The notes below the pieces were generated by a model. That model did no database searches, was not told where the DNA came from, and saw only the letters and a list, made by a program, of their open reading frames with translations. 64,000 nt of DNA from Isoperla grammatica (taxonomy: Eukaryota > Arthropoda > Insecta > Plecoptera > Perlodidae), in the NCBI GenBank assembly GCA_945910005.1, contig OX246743.1, forward strand, positions 7,040,584 through 7,104,583. The letters run 5' to 3'. Position numbers and translations under genes: made by a program. This document shows, one piece after another, positions 35,901 through 47,826 of the stretch. Every line of letters begins with the position of its first letter. The first letter of the stretch is position 1.

Positions 35901-37547
35901 TTGGCGATACATGTTCTTACTACTGTACTAGTGTAGTAAAACAAGTCACTGTCCAGAATGTATTCAATCAAAAAAACTAAAACTACCTCAAAATGTGCTT
36001 TATAATAATTGAAAGTAATTGTTCTCTTGTTAGGGCTACCTCCTTATGAACGCATTCACAATTATTTAAAAATGTGTCACATTTCAACCAGAACACCAAT
36101 TTCTTGATTTCATTGGAAATGTAAATCCTCTCTTGGCCAATGCTGGAAGATTGCAGCAGGGGTTGATGTAGGTAGAATTCAACGTTAGTGAAGTAGCCAA
36201 TTCTAACTTCATCGACCGACATCTGGCTCTCTTGCCAGTAGATGTCTTCTAGTGGTCTTCTCTTGTGTCTGCAACTTGAAACAAAAAGTTCGTGGGTATA
36301 TAATTTACTTACCCAGTACTTGAAGCACACAATTTAGGGAAAATATTAAGGACCAAAACAATATAATGTAATTTATATTTTTTAGGACTAATAGCCTCAG
36401 CCATAAGCCAGAAGGCCTCGACATGGAAACCAAATTTTCCCACATCAGTTTTTATGCCAGCCGGTTCCTCAACATGTTGAACATGCACCGTTAGGCCTAA
36501 ATTTTTATAATACTGTCGAAAGTAATGTTCATAAGTGGACTAGGGTGAGGCCTACACAGTGGGCCTGACTACCTTTAGGCTAACCATGTGAGCCGAACCC
36601 GGACTAGCCAGTACGTAGGCCTACTCAGTGTACAGGATCAGTTCACAGTTCAGTATCTGACGCTTTCATTCCGTACTAGCGTACTAGGTTGTACGAGTCA
36701 GTTCGAACTATGTGTGCTGGCTCAGTGATTTTACCGATTCGAACTCGGTCTGTGCCGATGTCCTTCAAACAATCCTAGTCCAAAATGAGTATTTACGGGT
36801 TAGGCCTATAGTCCGGGCTTGGCTCCTATTGTAAATGTAGACAATGTCCGCCTAGGTTAATCCATACAGAGCCTTGACTCAGGTTTGAGCTGTTTTAAGG
36901 TAGGCCTAGGCCTGCAGAATGAATTGTTAGGCCTAGCTAGCTTGCAGGCCATAGGTGCTAGGCCTAGCTCTAGGCCTAGTTCTTTTCATAGATAAATAAA
37001 TAGTTTCTTTATTCACTAGACATAGGGTCTAGGCCTAGGCCTACATAATATAGGGTAGTAGGCCTAGGCCCTAGGCCTAGCCTAGCTTATCTGCAGGCAA
37101 AGATCTAGCCCTAGGCCTAACCTCAATTTCCATACTCGTTCGGGGCTACTCGCTAGGCATGCCTAGGTATATTTTAAACACAAATCCTAGGCCTACGAAC
37201 GGAATGTAATGAAATTATAAAATACACATAATAGCGTAGGTCTAGGCTAGGCCTACTTAAGAGAGTAATATAATCATTGACCTACCTTGGAGTCTGCTTT
37301 CGATGTCTTCATAACCTCTGATTTTGATGTCAACAACACAATTTTACAACAACAACCACGCCAAAACGCATACGGTTTCCCATCTCGCCACCTCTAGGCC
37401 GGCGAGTAGAAACGTATGGCCATTCCGCATGTGCGGGTACGGTTTCAAATTCAAGAATAGCAAATTGTCAAAACGTATGCGTAATGGCGGTCACGTGACC
37501 ATAATCCCGCATGCGAGTCCACTCGCATCGTTTCAAGAATAGCCCCC
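32981..37547 (+). mobile_element. Harbinger-like element B3
   Basis: 4567 bp, same ends and subterminal repeats as B1 and B2, with CAG on both sides (32978-32980 and 37548-37550). It has a private insertion of about 70 bp at about 33757-33825, beginning with a T run and containing a CCCACATTTGGCT core. Read on the minus strand this looks like a short retroposon 3-prime end with a poly-A tail. The sequence is slightly more diverged from B1 and B2 than they are from each other. Confidence 0.75.
35983..36330 (-). CDS. Unidentified 115-codon frame in B3
   Basis: Open counterpart of the B2 frame, with several amino-acid changes (for example YWQESQ, NEIKK). Starts at GTG. Same doubts as for B2; no domain recognised. 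Confidence 0.25.
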   Translation of the reverse strand: MCFKYWVSKLYTHELFVSSCRHKRRPLEDIYWQESQMSVDEVRIGYFTNVEFYLHQPLLQSSSIGQERIYISNEIKKLVFWLKCDTFLNNCECVHKEVALTREQLLSIIIKHILR

Positions 37548-37939
37548 CAGGAGGATTTCTTATCAGCTGGATCAAGTACCGGATAAGGTTAGCAGCATGG
37601 TTAGCAACCACATTTTTGCAAAAAACAACATGGATGTCAACCGATATGAGGACTCTGATTCTGACGACGAATTTTTAATGCATGTTGCTGCAAGGACACG
37701 CCAGCCCAAAAATATAAGGCCTAGGACTAACCATTTGGAGTTTTGGAACGATGAAGAGTTTTTTATGCGATTTAGATTAAAAAGCCTACTGTTCTACACC
37801 TTCTGAACCTGATTGAGCATCGATTGGAGCGCCCCAAGAACAGGTAAATTAGGCCTAGGCCTACGCCCTTTTAAATTTAAACATTTTTTTTATCAAACAC
37901 ACAATTCAATAGGGTCAAAAAGTCGACCTAGGAAGCTAG

Positions 37940-38497
37940 GGGTAGGCCTAGGCCCGTATTTACTATCTCTTCTCGCTTTTCTCTGACAGTGACAGCCGTG
38001 CTGTAATAGCTAGCCCTATGTACTGTCACTTGCATGTGTCACAGTCGAAGAACCTGCCCAGGGACTGCTACCTTATCGTGGTGGGCAGGTTTGTGCGCTT
38101 TGATGATTCCTGGAGCTATGCCGGCGGAAGCGTATGCTTCTGGTAGGGCCACCCTAGCCGGACAGGTCGAGGAGAAGTCAGACGAAATGCAGTCCACAAC
38201 CACCCCCCTCCCTTTTCCTTCCCTTTCCCCTTTCCCCCCGCCCGTCTACTTGCCCTTTTCCTCCAAACAGCCCCCTATTTTATCTTCAAATATCACCCAC
38301 TCATTGTCTCGATTAGCCTCGTTGCAAAAATATGAGACGTTAAGCGCAAATATCAATCACAGTTGAAGAAGAGTAGGCCTAGGTCCATATTTACTATCTC
38401 TTCTCGCTTGTCTCTGACAGTGACAGCCGTGCTGTAATAGCTAGGCCTATGTACATGTATGTGTGCCATTATGTATGTCATGTCACAGTCGAAGAAG
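37940..38497. repeat. Tandem duplication in the C intron, split by a retroposon
   Basis: A unit of about 110-130 bp, beginning near TAGGCCTAGG and containing TTTACTATCTCTTCTCGCTT, occurs at about 37940-38052 and again at about 38371-38497. Both end in CACAGTCGAAGAA-like sequence. The copies were adjacent before the insertion at 38053-38357. Confidence 0.75.
38053..38357 (+). mobile_element. Short retroposon with 13-bp target duplication
   Basis: 305 bp flanked by CACAGTCGAAGAA (38040-38052) and CACAGTTGAAGAA (38358-38370), a 13-bp duplication with one mismatch. The 5-prime part contains CTGGTAGGGCCACCC, which I recall as a motif common near the start of LINE and SINE copies of many animals (from memory). 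The 3-prime part has GAGACGTTAAGCGCAAA before the duplication. A pyrimidine-rich middle is present. No protein. Confidence 0.6.
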
Positions 38498-39278
38498 AGT
38501 AGGCCTAGGCTGCGGTCGATGCACAGACAACTGACAAGTTAAGTACAGGTATTGTTGCTATGGAATTCTTTTATTACATAATATTTTCTGTAAGAACAAA
38601 CTTCATAGCAATCATAAACAAATCCTATCCTTAACTCGACTCTGCATTCCGGCCGACTCCCTGGCCAGGTCAATGTCTATTTTCTTGCACACTTTAACAT
38701 TCACTATTTTCCTACTACAGAAATGGTTCAGTTGCACCTATAGATCAGCTGTTACTATGTCTCCGATTTTATGCAACTGGGAATATGCTGATATCTGTTG
38801 GAGACTTTTCTGGTGTCCATAAAAGTACTGCTGGAAGGTATGTGCGCAAAGTGACATATACCATTGCTACCTTACGACCACAATATGTGCGATTTCCTGA
38901 GACACAAGACGGTATCAGACAAGTTCAACATGGATTCTACCAGATGAACAGATTTCCTCGTGTTCTGGCTGCCATCGATTGCACGCATATACGTATTCAG
39001 TCACCAGGTAATTTTTAATTTAGCAAACCATGCAACAGTTACATCTCGTCCGCCATTTTCCACAACGATAGCGCCACCAGCGCCACGATAGAACAACAAC
39101 AATAGGGGCAGTGCAGCCAACAACAAATATACGGGACGAAACCACTTGATAACTATCTGGATGTTTGTAGTAGCTGCTAGTTGCTCATAATACAGCGCAC
39201 TGCATTATCGGGAAGATAACGATATCCAGATGATAGTTATCAGTAACATTTAGCAAGAGATTGTAATACCGGCCCTTA

Positions 39279-42200
39279 CACTACTATATCGGTACTACTA
39301 GATTATTATTATATCGGGGATGGGATCTGAATGGATGTTGTGGGTACAGCTTTTCGATAGCCTCAGTATGCACATAATATCGATATTTCTCTCAAATAGG
39401 CGTTATACCTTATGGATAACATTGTCAGGGATGGACCGTTCTGAGACACTTTTATCTGGTCTTATAACTTCCAACTAAATATTTGAGTGTCAGATAACTT
39501 GATTTCCAAGTTTCCGATGTGTGGATAAAAGTTAGCAAACAGTTGAGGCAAGCTACATTTTGTTTCATAGCATATAGCTCTACCTATACATTTTACTTTG
39601 TTTTGATCGCCATAATGCTATGCGAAACTTCGGCTTGCACTTTTATAAATGCGCATCTCTACATTTTTGCATGTGGGTCTCGACTGTCTATAGCCATACT
39701 ACATTTCGAGGAAAATGTTATGAGATTTCTCTTTTATATATTATTGACAATGTCAACACATTTATGTACGAATTCTTATTATTCTTATTTTGTATTTATT
39801 ATTATCATTATCATTACATTACATTTTACATACTACATTTACACAATTTTCATTTCTTTTTACATTTCTCTTAGTTCAAGATTACAATTACAATTACAAT
39901 AGCACGTGCATGGTTATATTGGCAATCACATTTAATTTAACTAACTTAAAATTAAGATATTGATAAGTTGTTAAATTACATTATTATATGGTACAAATAT
40001 TAATAAATAAAAATGTAAAAAAATGTATTTAAAAACGTTTATTTTGGTGTTCATATAAAATGTAATTTGCTTCATTAGGATGCTTAGTTTTTACAATTGG
40101 TTCTACTGAACGAATGTTACAGTTGAGGGGGGAACGACGCCCCCCCCCCCCTCTATGATGAGGGTCCGTTACGCCACTGGCTATACCCAGTATCGCTTGA
40201 CAACAAGATTTTTTGCATGTTCCCTCTCTGTATAATTATAATTTGTAAAATCCACTGGAAAATCGATTTTGTGTTTTTTTTCTTCTCTGCTGTTACCAAC
40301 TATGTTCGTGTACGACACAGAATGATATACAAACACGCTTCGCGGTTTGCATTGCTGAACTTTTTTATTCACAGTGGCTTTGAAGTTATTGATACTTTGT
40401 TCGCTAGGTCAACTTCATTTACTTTTTTAAATACAATGCAAAGGAAAATCGAAAAATATGTTCCTGTACAGTTGTAAGTACGTTAGACAAAGCAATTTAT
40501 TACTTACTGAAAACACATTAATGTAGTGCAGCCCTGGATCTTTTGAAGTCCATTTCCATTTTCGGAAATTTGAAATTTTAATACCAATGTGCATACTTAA
40601 GTTATAAAAGAGGACACACTTTAGTAATATGCATACTTTAGTTAGTTATTATTGTTTTTCTCAGTAATAAAAATAATCTTACTTTTTGTGTTAGTGACAA
40701 CTGACAACCTTTTCATAAAGACCGACACTTCAATATCCCATCATCATATATTTTCCGATGAGTTTTTCCGTATCATATTCTAATCAATTTTCTGACATCC
40801 ATAGAATTTTAAAAATTATTATTCTCCATTGAACAAAAAAGAAGAAACCCCGTGATGGAACTTAACCCGTGTAACAGTTGGTTCACTATCCACCCCCACA
40901 CATGGGGTTGGTTTTCATTCGGAACGCGGACCGTGTTTGTATCTGACCTCCCGTAAAATATGTTGATTCGTCCATTTAAAGTATTAAAACCGGAACCTTG
41001 ATATCCACAGAGAGCCAAAGAGAATAGAAAATGAAAAATCTGAATATCTAATACCACCACCACGGGTATATGTGTGTGTGTGGTTTCCCACTGCTTACAA
41101 AGCGTCGCGACGCATCGCACCGTCGCTGTCACGACGTCCCTCTTATAACATTGGAAGTGTGTATTTTTTTGCTCTTTCTCTCTCTCGCTCTCTCTCTCTC
41201 CTAACTTCATAGTAGGAGGACGGTTGTGAGGGGTTGAACGGCGGCAGGGGAGGGGGATGGAGGTGTAATAAGGTCGACATGAGATAATGTATTGCCAGCG
41301 TGAGGACATCCCACAAGGATCAATAGTGTTCTACTACTACAAAAGATAACACTGAGTTCTCCCGACAAAGGGAATTATATCTTCTATAATTTATTGTATG
41401 ACGATCTGTTTAGGGGTGGAGCCCCTTGTATATAAGTATACTTGCCAAGAAGTTGATGGGTGTAAATTATATTTTAGTGTGGTTTGTCATTAAATTTCTC
41501 TCTTCTCCTCCCGTCCTCCTTCAGAGTGGAGTGTCTTGACTCCGTGGCGCTGCTCGTCGTCGTCGTAGTGGCTCCCCCCCCCCCCCCCCCTCCCCCCCCC
41601 CCCCTCCCTCCCTCCCCGCGCGCGCGAGCGAGTTCACCAACTTTGATGTTTCAAGGCGAGGCGGGAGAGCACATACATACACGTATATACATGCACGAAC
41701 GTTGCTATCGGATCGGGGTAGGTAATGTAAATCTAGCCCCCCCCAGCCCAGACTTAAAAGTAGTTGTGAATAGATCCACGGGGTTAGTGTTAATATGCAT
41801 GTAAACTGTCAAAGGTGGCCGGGCTGGCAATGCGAAGTCGGTCGGATTTGCTGCGGGCTACAGGTTAAGTCCCTAGATACCCACTTCATGTACAGATAGA
41901 TAGATATAAAGTATAGATAGACATGCGCTTGTAATTAGCTTTCTGTTTACTCGTTCCTGATTGGATAAGACTGGAATTGGAGCATTGGGAACTAAATCTA
42001 ATGTATTTCGTGTGGATATACCCTGATCTCATATTAATTGTAGCTGGCATTTAAGTTACGTGTACGGTACAATTTATTGTTAGCATTTTTGTTGTAAGTA
42101 CATTTGTGGGATTCTAAAAAAAGCTAATGCTGTATGGTCGTTTGAATTAATTTTGTAAGTAAAAGAGCGTAAATGTAAATATATTTTCTTCTAGAAAGTA

Positions 42201-42864
42201 AATAAACTGTCTATTTTAAGCACGCCAACCAGTTCCGAAGTATAAAGTATGGCAACCTATTTAGCTACAGTAGGGTAGCCAGTAAAAAAATAGAAAATAA
42301 AAAAAACAGATAAATAGGATTTCCGTCCCGAATCACTTGCTCTTGACGTTCTTAAATCTAACTTGACTATAATTATTTTTTAACCTCGGTAGAGTTGGGT
42401 TCTTCAACGTTGGTGACTGGTGCGCGCAAAGAGGGGCCCTCACATGTACATATTTTGACTTGTACCATTCTCATTGTTCATCCACCTACAGTCTTGCTCG
42501 TTTATCTTTAATTTGATGCGTATCTTTGTTCCCATCCATGCGGCCCTGTTTGCGACGTGAACGCCCATCTCCGTATATGACCCGGAGTAGAATAGGTCCA
42601 GGGTAGTTCTGCCTGTCGTAAGAGGCTACAAAGAGGCCGACGTCATATAACGAAGCGGTTGAGTGTGTCGTTAAACCTGCACAGTACAGGTATGGTTAGC
42701 ATTTCTAGGGCGTTTTGCTTCCTCATCTGTGTTTGAACATACGTATGATATCTAAAATGTTGGCATATTTCCTAAGGATATAAAATAAAGGCACCGATAC
42801 CTGACATTTAAAACATATTAGCACACACGATGTAGAAAAGTTTAATGCCGGCATTTCACGACTC
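39279..42864. other. Intergenic, no gene seen; simple-sequence tracts
   Basis: No gene recognised. Contains a C run (about 40141-40152), (GT)n near 41066, (CT)n at about 41173-41202 and a long C/T tract followed by CGCGCGCG (about 41574-41630). The 166-codon minus frame 41309-40809 crosses the CT repeat (Arg-Glu-Ser repeats) and shows no domain. A CGTAAGAGGC-type dispersed motif lies at about 42608-42632. Confidence 0.55.
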
Positions 42865-42998
42865 AATACTTTCGTCAAACTTATTGAATTCAACAACAAA
42901 AGCAAATCAAAAACAGTTTGGTAAAAAACTGCAACAATATAGCTCCTATTAATTGATGCTTTTCTGTCCTTGAATTCAACAAGTTTGACGAAAGTATT
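42865..42998. repeat. Inverted repeat, 29-nt arms
   Basis: Arms AATACTTTCGTCAAACTT... (42865-42893) and the complement (42970-42998) differ at one position, with a 76-nt loop. Probably a small MITE or a structured transcript segment. Confidence 0.65.
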
Positions 42999-44908
42999 TA
43001 ACCAAAAAACAGTATTTTCATGATTTTTTAAAAATGATTTTTCAACTCTATAATCAAAATGTACACGTATACCGAAACTTCTGTTTAAATTTCAAATTGC
43101 AACCATGCAAAATTTCAAATACTTTCAATTCTTCCTTAGAGCAGAAAGGGTCCCATAATTGTGAACCTTACGAACTAAATTTACATATTTTTTCGTTTGT
43201 TTTTTTTGTTTTACAATTTTTCTTCCTAAATAATTCACGAACGGCGTCTGCTGCAATAACCTGTGACGCCGACAAAGTGCGTCCGTTTCGTTGTGGACGC
43301 AATTGAATTAGAAACCTCGGTGTCGCGGCTCGGTGGGGGGGGGGGGGGGGGGAGGGGGGTAAAACAAGGGGGGGGGGGGTGTTTTTGTCTCTTCGCTGTT
43401 CTCATTGTCCCGCCTGCCCGCCCGGCTTAGCACTCGACCCGACCCGGCCGCCCGCGTTAGTTGGTTCCCTTCCTTCCTCCCTCAAGATGATGAAGCCGTT
43501 TCTGCTTCACTTATTCAGAGGGTGAAGGGCGAGTCAGTTCGTTAGCTCTCCGTGGGAGGGGGGGCACAGTGACTTTACCACCTACATTCGATTGACTTTA
43601 TATACCACAATATATATAAAACTAACTAAATGATGGGGGATTTTTTTTTTTTTTTTTAGGTTGTCCTGGCCCGAAGGCCGGTCCGCCCCAAAGATGTTGA
43701 ATGATTATTGCTTCTCTGAACCCTCCCCCCCCCCCTATCCACTGGACCCGCACGTTTTAAACGAAGTGTGAGATTTTACGATTTTTAAGAGTGTAGGAAA
43801 TATCCGTTGGCTCTTAGGATACCATTCGATAGGATACGAGTAGACGACCACTATAAATACTTGGCTGGAGTTAAAGGGGGAAAAACATAAATATAAATAT
43901 GTTTAAACATCTTGATGAACCTTGGTACCCAAGGTACGGTCAATTAAACCTATACTTTTGTAAAAATAAATTTCCAAATCAATAATCTTTCACATGGACT
44001 AACTAATAGTAACTGCGCGATAGTCCCGTTTTTTAGAGATCTGTCCCAATGTCCCCACAACTGTTCACGGGGACGCTGCTTTGTCCCGTTTTTTCACTTT
44101 AAAAATGGGCATCCTAAATATATGAGACAAGTTTGTCTGTCACAGATTGGAACGTCTGTTTCTATGTTTGTTGGGTGTCTGGTATCGAGTACAGTCAGTC
44201 GAAGCTATCACGTCATGATGATGTCATCTACCATCATAGATCAAGCCCCCATGTCTAGTACATTAATCTTATAGGATTGACAATTATTATTATTAATCCC
44301 ATCAATATTACATGCCCGAATTGATCCCTTTATCCCATATTGAAAAATAAAAAATAAAAAGTGCTCTACATCATAAATCACAAACGGAATATGACGGCGA
44401 CTTCTTTATGTCACAAAAAATATAAGCGTGATTGAAAATAAAATGGAATTATAACCGTTATCTTCATCATCCGTTTTATGTATGTTCTGTTCGTTCTGTT
44501 GTGCCCAGACCAACCCCAGCCAACAACAAAGGATAGTTCAATCATATTATACCAACGTCATCCCATCCAGGCCCAGACATTTACCGGTTCAATAAAGGCT
44601 ATATAAAATCATAGTTTTAGGGTTTTTTGCTCCCAACCTTATGCCTCACAAGACCCTTTTGACCTTGGAAAGAGTATTCTTCTCGCAGGAAGAATTTGAC
44701 TTCTGAAGTTCTATACATGTTTGTAATTGAAATAAAAGCAAAGGTTTTGATAGTTTCATCTTCGTTGAAGCTTTTTATATTCTAATGTTTTAAAACCACC
44801 AAACTAATTCATCTTTAGACAAATACACCTAAGGTATACCAGAAATTTAATTTTAGACGGACAATAAAATGTTAAAAGAAAAGCTATTGCGTACATCTAC
44901 AAACTAAT
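42999..44908. other. Intergenic with G/C homopolymers
   Basis: Long G runs at about 43336-43355 and 43369-43378, a T run (about 43641-43659) and a C run near 43727. No gene recognised. Confidence 0.5.
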
Positions 44909-45005
44909 TTTATAAAACAACTAGTTAGACTTGCACTGTTCCTTGTCAAGATAAAAATTTTAATCTTGACAAGGAACAGTGAAACTCCATTTAGTTGTTT
45001 TATAA
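44909..45005. repeat. Near-perfect long hairpin
   Basis: A 19-bp perfect stem, CACTGTTCCTTGTCAAGAT (44934-44952) with its complement (44963-44981), and a 10-nt loop AAAAATTTTA. It is extended outward by a second pair, TATAAAACAACTA and TAGTTGTTTTATA. The size resembles a microRNA precursor or a young palindromic MITE; no evidence separates them. Confidence 0.7.
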
Positions 45006-46073
45006 CATTTCACCTGTTCTACGTTGTTTCTTTTCAATAAAATATTATCGACAAACTAATTCTACTTCTTCTACAATTCTAGGTTATAATTAATCTATAT
45101 ATATCTAGGGGCGTCACGTACATGAAGACACGTTCGCCGCTAGTTGATCCGTCCCCACGCAGCACGTATCAAATGGATATGTAAACGCTACCGTCGCCGA
45201 GTTATTCCAACTGTATGAACACTGTATGTAATCATAACAGTAATTAGTGGGATAATTTCACGCTATGCAAATCGCAGCGAGCTAATCGTGGCGGTTCAGT
45301 TCAACGTGACGACCGATACGACAAAATGGCGACGCCTGCAGACGTATTGCAGCATGATCGGTATAGATTCTCTTGATGCAAACACTGAAAGTATCAATAT
45401 CTTGGGGTATAACCAAGTTGGCGATAGTCAGATGCACAGTTGAGTTTATTTATTTTTATTTTATTTTATTTCACCATGTGATTTGTATAGAGTACAAATA
45501 TTGCTACAAACTACAAATATAGATAGATCCTACTATACATAGAAAATAAAATATACATACAAAACTACAAAACTGCAAAATATTATCAGAAATAACAGTA
45601 AGGATAAAGTAAAGTAAGTAAGCAAAGTTAAGTATAGGGTGTGTTTATGGTTGCTATGGAGTTTGTTCTTCTTATGGAAGAATTAGCATGTGATAAAACA
45701 AATCCATATCTACAAAGCTTTCAATATTTTGAAAGTGTTTTAAAATGCATTGTGTGTAGCTGATTCAAAGACAAATCTTCGATTAGAACCACTTTTTCAA
45801 TGTCTTGAAACGTTCTTAAGATCTCAATAAAATCACATTAAATTTTCGTGTAGGTAAACTTACTATATATACATTCTTAATACATCTTACATTCTTACAT
45901 ACCTACTTGACGAGGAAAGTAATTAACCTGTAACTAAGCTCCGCACATTATAGCGCTAAACGCCATCGCAAGGTCGGGAACCCAGCTTTAAAAACACATT
46001 AGCTTAAATCAGTCTAAAAGTACTAACGTTAATGTAGTTAATTGTATAGAAACCTCCGCGCCACAAAACACGT

Positions 46074-46361
46074 TCAGTTTGAAACAACCATTTTCCATCG
46101 TTTTTGTGAGGCTTGTGTATTACGAATACATTCATTAGCAACTTTTAATATTTGTTTGTATGCCTTCTGACTATGGGTTCTTGTTTTCTGTATAATGCTT
46201 TCATTTCGTTTGGACTTAGCAGACATTTTAATTAATATTTTATACCTTTCAAAGACATTATTACATAGGCTGGCTTTAGCTTTGTGTGTGAATATTGACT
46301 TGTTCGGTCGGCAACGCGACGCGACGTGAAAACGTTTTCCTTTTGGTCGCGTCGTAGTCAA
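46074..46361 (-). CDS. Uncertain 95-codon basic frame
   Basis: Starts with a true ATG and encodes a Lys/Arg-rich protein (MTTTRPKGKRFHV..., ending in QKRWKMVVSN). It is not low-complexity and is not crossed by a known repeat. No domain recognised and no splice evidence. It could be a chance frame or a fragment of a decayed mobile-element gene. The rest of 45006-47115 shows no gene. Confidence 0.2.
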   Translation of the reverse strand: MTTTRPKGKRFHVASRCRPNKSIFTHKAKASLCNNVFERYKILIKMSAKSKRNESIIQKTRTHSQKAYKQILKVANECIRNTQASQKRWKMVVSN

Positions 46362-47115
46362 CTCACCCCCAGAGTTTTACCGAAGTGAGTTTATTTATCT
46401 TTTCAAAGTCGACCGGGTGAGTTCTGTGTGTCCCGTGTTTTATCTCCCTCTTTCTCTCCCCCTCCTATACAGTCTTTGTCGCACATCAAGCGCGTAGCGA
46501 ATCGCTCTTGAAGATCATGCCCCCTCCCCCCCCCAAATGGGTAATAAGTGAACTGCGCGGTCAAGGTTGAGAAATGTTATACTTTGTTCGATGTCGGAAA
46601 ATCCCACGTGAAAACTCGTAGGCCTACTATACTAGGAAAACGCTCCGCGTTGACAGATGAGCGATTTTTTTTAGGTAAATCAAACATATCATTTGCATAT
46701 CATATTACTCTTACATATAAAAAAAAATAACTTTATAATGTACACATGATTTTTCAAAAAGATGGTGGTTTAAGTTACAACCTTAGAATTTGTGTATATT
46801 ATTTGTCGATATGTTGCTAATAACTGCACGAAATTTTATTTAAATCCGTCAAGAATTAAAACCTTCAAGGTCATTTTCAATGGATTTCCGCATAATTTCA
46901 TTCGACCGTGGTCTACTCAATAGGCTCTTATTCATAAACTATTAAACCTATCAGTGTATGGAAAGTTCCATAATGTAGATACAGACTATATCTAAAATGA
47001 AATATTAATTAATCATACAATAACCCGCTTTTAAATTATTATAAAAGCTTTTTAATTTGTCGACCAAGTTCGTTGTAAACATTTGCATTTTTGCCGTGAA
47101 GTCATAAAACATAAC

Positions 47116-47826
47116 ACGTCATTGTAGCCATACTATGCTAGCTATCAAAATTCCAAATACACAGTGAGAAAGGTCTGACTGCGTAAGCCATTTCGGCAGC
47201 ATAGTATGTGCATCTAACTTCAATGGTCCGCAAATACGAATCATATCGGTGGAACACTGTAAAAATGAAGAAATTAATAGCCGTACATAAACAATGTTTT
47301 TTTATAACATGGCGGTTAAAGATACAATTTTGAAACTATTGTCAAGTGTTGGAACTATTGATGTGGACCTACATATAAAAAATCATTTATATCCGTGTGT
47401 AAGTTTTAATTAGATTAAATTAATAACAAAAAATGTTTTTCATTAACTCATTTTTTGTAGGTTGGCATCTTACGTCATTGTAGCCTTTTTATGACAGCTA
47501 TCGAGATTTCAAATAATAATGAGAAAGGTATGATTACGTACGCTATTGTTGTGTTTACTATGTGCATCTCACTGCAAAAATCCGCAAATGCGAATGATAT
47601 CGGTGGAACACTGTAAAAATGTAAAAATTATTACCGTAAAGAAACAATATTTTTTTATAACATGGCGAATGAAGTTACAATTTTGAAACTATTATCGAGT
47701 GTTGGTACTATTGATGTGAACCTACAAGTGAAACATAGTTAAAATCCGTGTGTAAGTTTTCATTTAATTAAATAAATAAACAAATTTTATTTCTCAGTAA
47801 TTAATTTTTTGTAGGTTGGCATCTTG
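47116..47826. repeat. Diverged tandem duplication, 2 x about 355 bp
   Basis: Units 47116-47471 and 47472-47826 each start ACGTCATTGTAGCC and end GTAGGTTGGCATCT. They share TCGGTGGAACACTGTAAAAA and a TTTTTTTATAACATGGCG segment, with clear divergence between copies. Probably part of a repeat-element 3-prime region, continuing into the next feature. Confidence 0.75.

Larger units (their letters stand above)
37630..39007 (+). pseudogene. HARBI1-like transposase of element C, truncated
   Basis: Exon 1 (37630-37843) starts at an ATG giving MDVNRYEDSDSDDE, followed by a typical HARBI1 N-terminal EFWNDEEFFMRFRL stretch. One A is missing from an A run near 37770, so the frame breaks just before a continuing HARBI1-like segment that ends in a GT donor. 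Exon 2 (38721-39007) continues in phase with a helix-turn-helix region (SGVHKSTAGRYV) and the first catalytic Asp in AAIDCTHIRI, ending at a donor. The exon(s) with the second Asp and the Glu are absent; only about 270 bp remain to the end of the element. Clearly non-functional. Confidence 0.85.
6034..39275 (+). mobile_element. Outer Harbinger-type element C, interrupted by two compound insertions
   Basis: The left end starts GGGCCGGTATTACAATCTC and the right end is its exact complement, continuing to CTTG. The ends are flanked by TAA (6031-6033) and TTA (39276-39278), which fits the TWA preference of PIF/Harbinger elements but is not an identical duplication. Only about 1.85 kb belongs to C: 6034-6086, 19337-19405 and 37548-39275. 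The subterminal parts are related, since GATAACTATC-like motifs occur at both ends and in the middle piece. The right piece carries the front half of a HARBI1-type transposase. Inserted A and B elements make up the other 31 kb. Confidence 0.8.

Noticed and set aside
40809..41309. 166-codon minus-strand frame
   Set aside because: Crosses a CT microsatellite (Arg-Glu-Ser repeats) and a GT run; no domain, no splice context.
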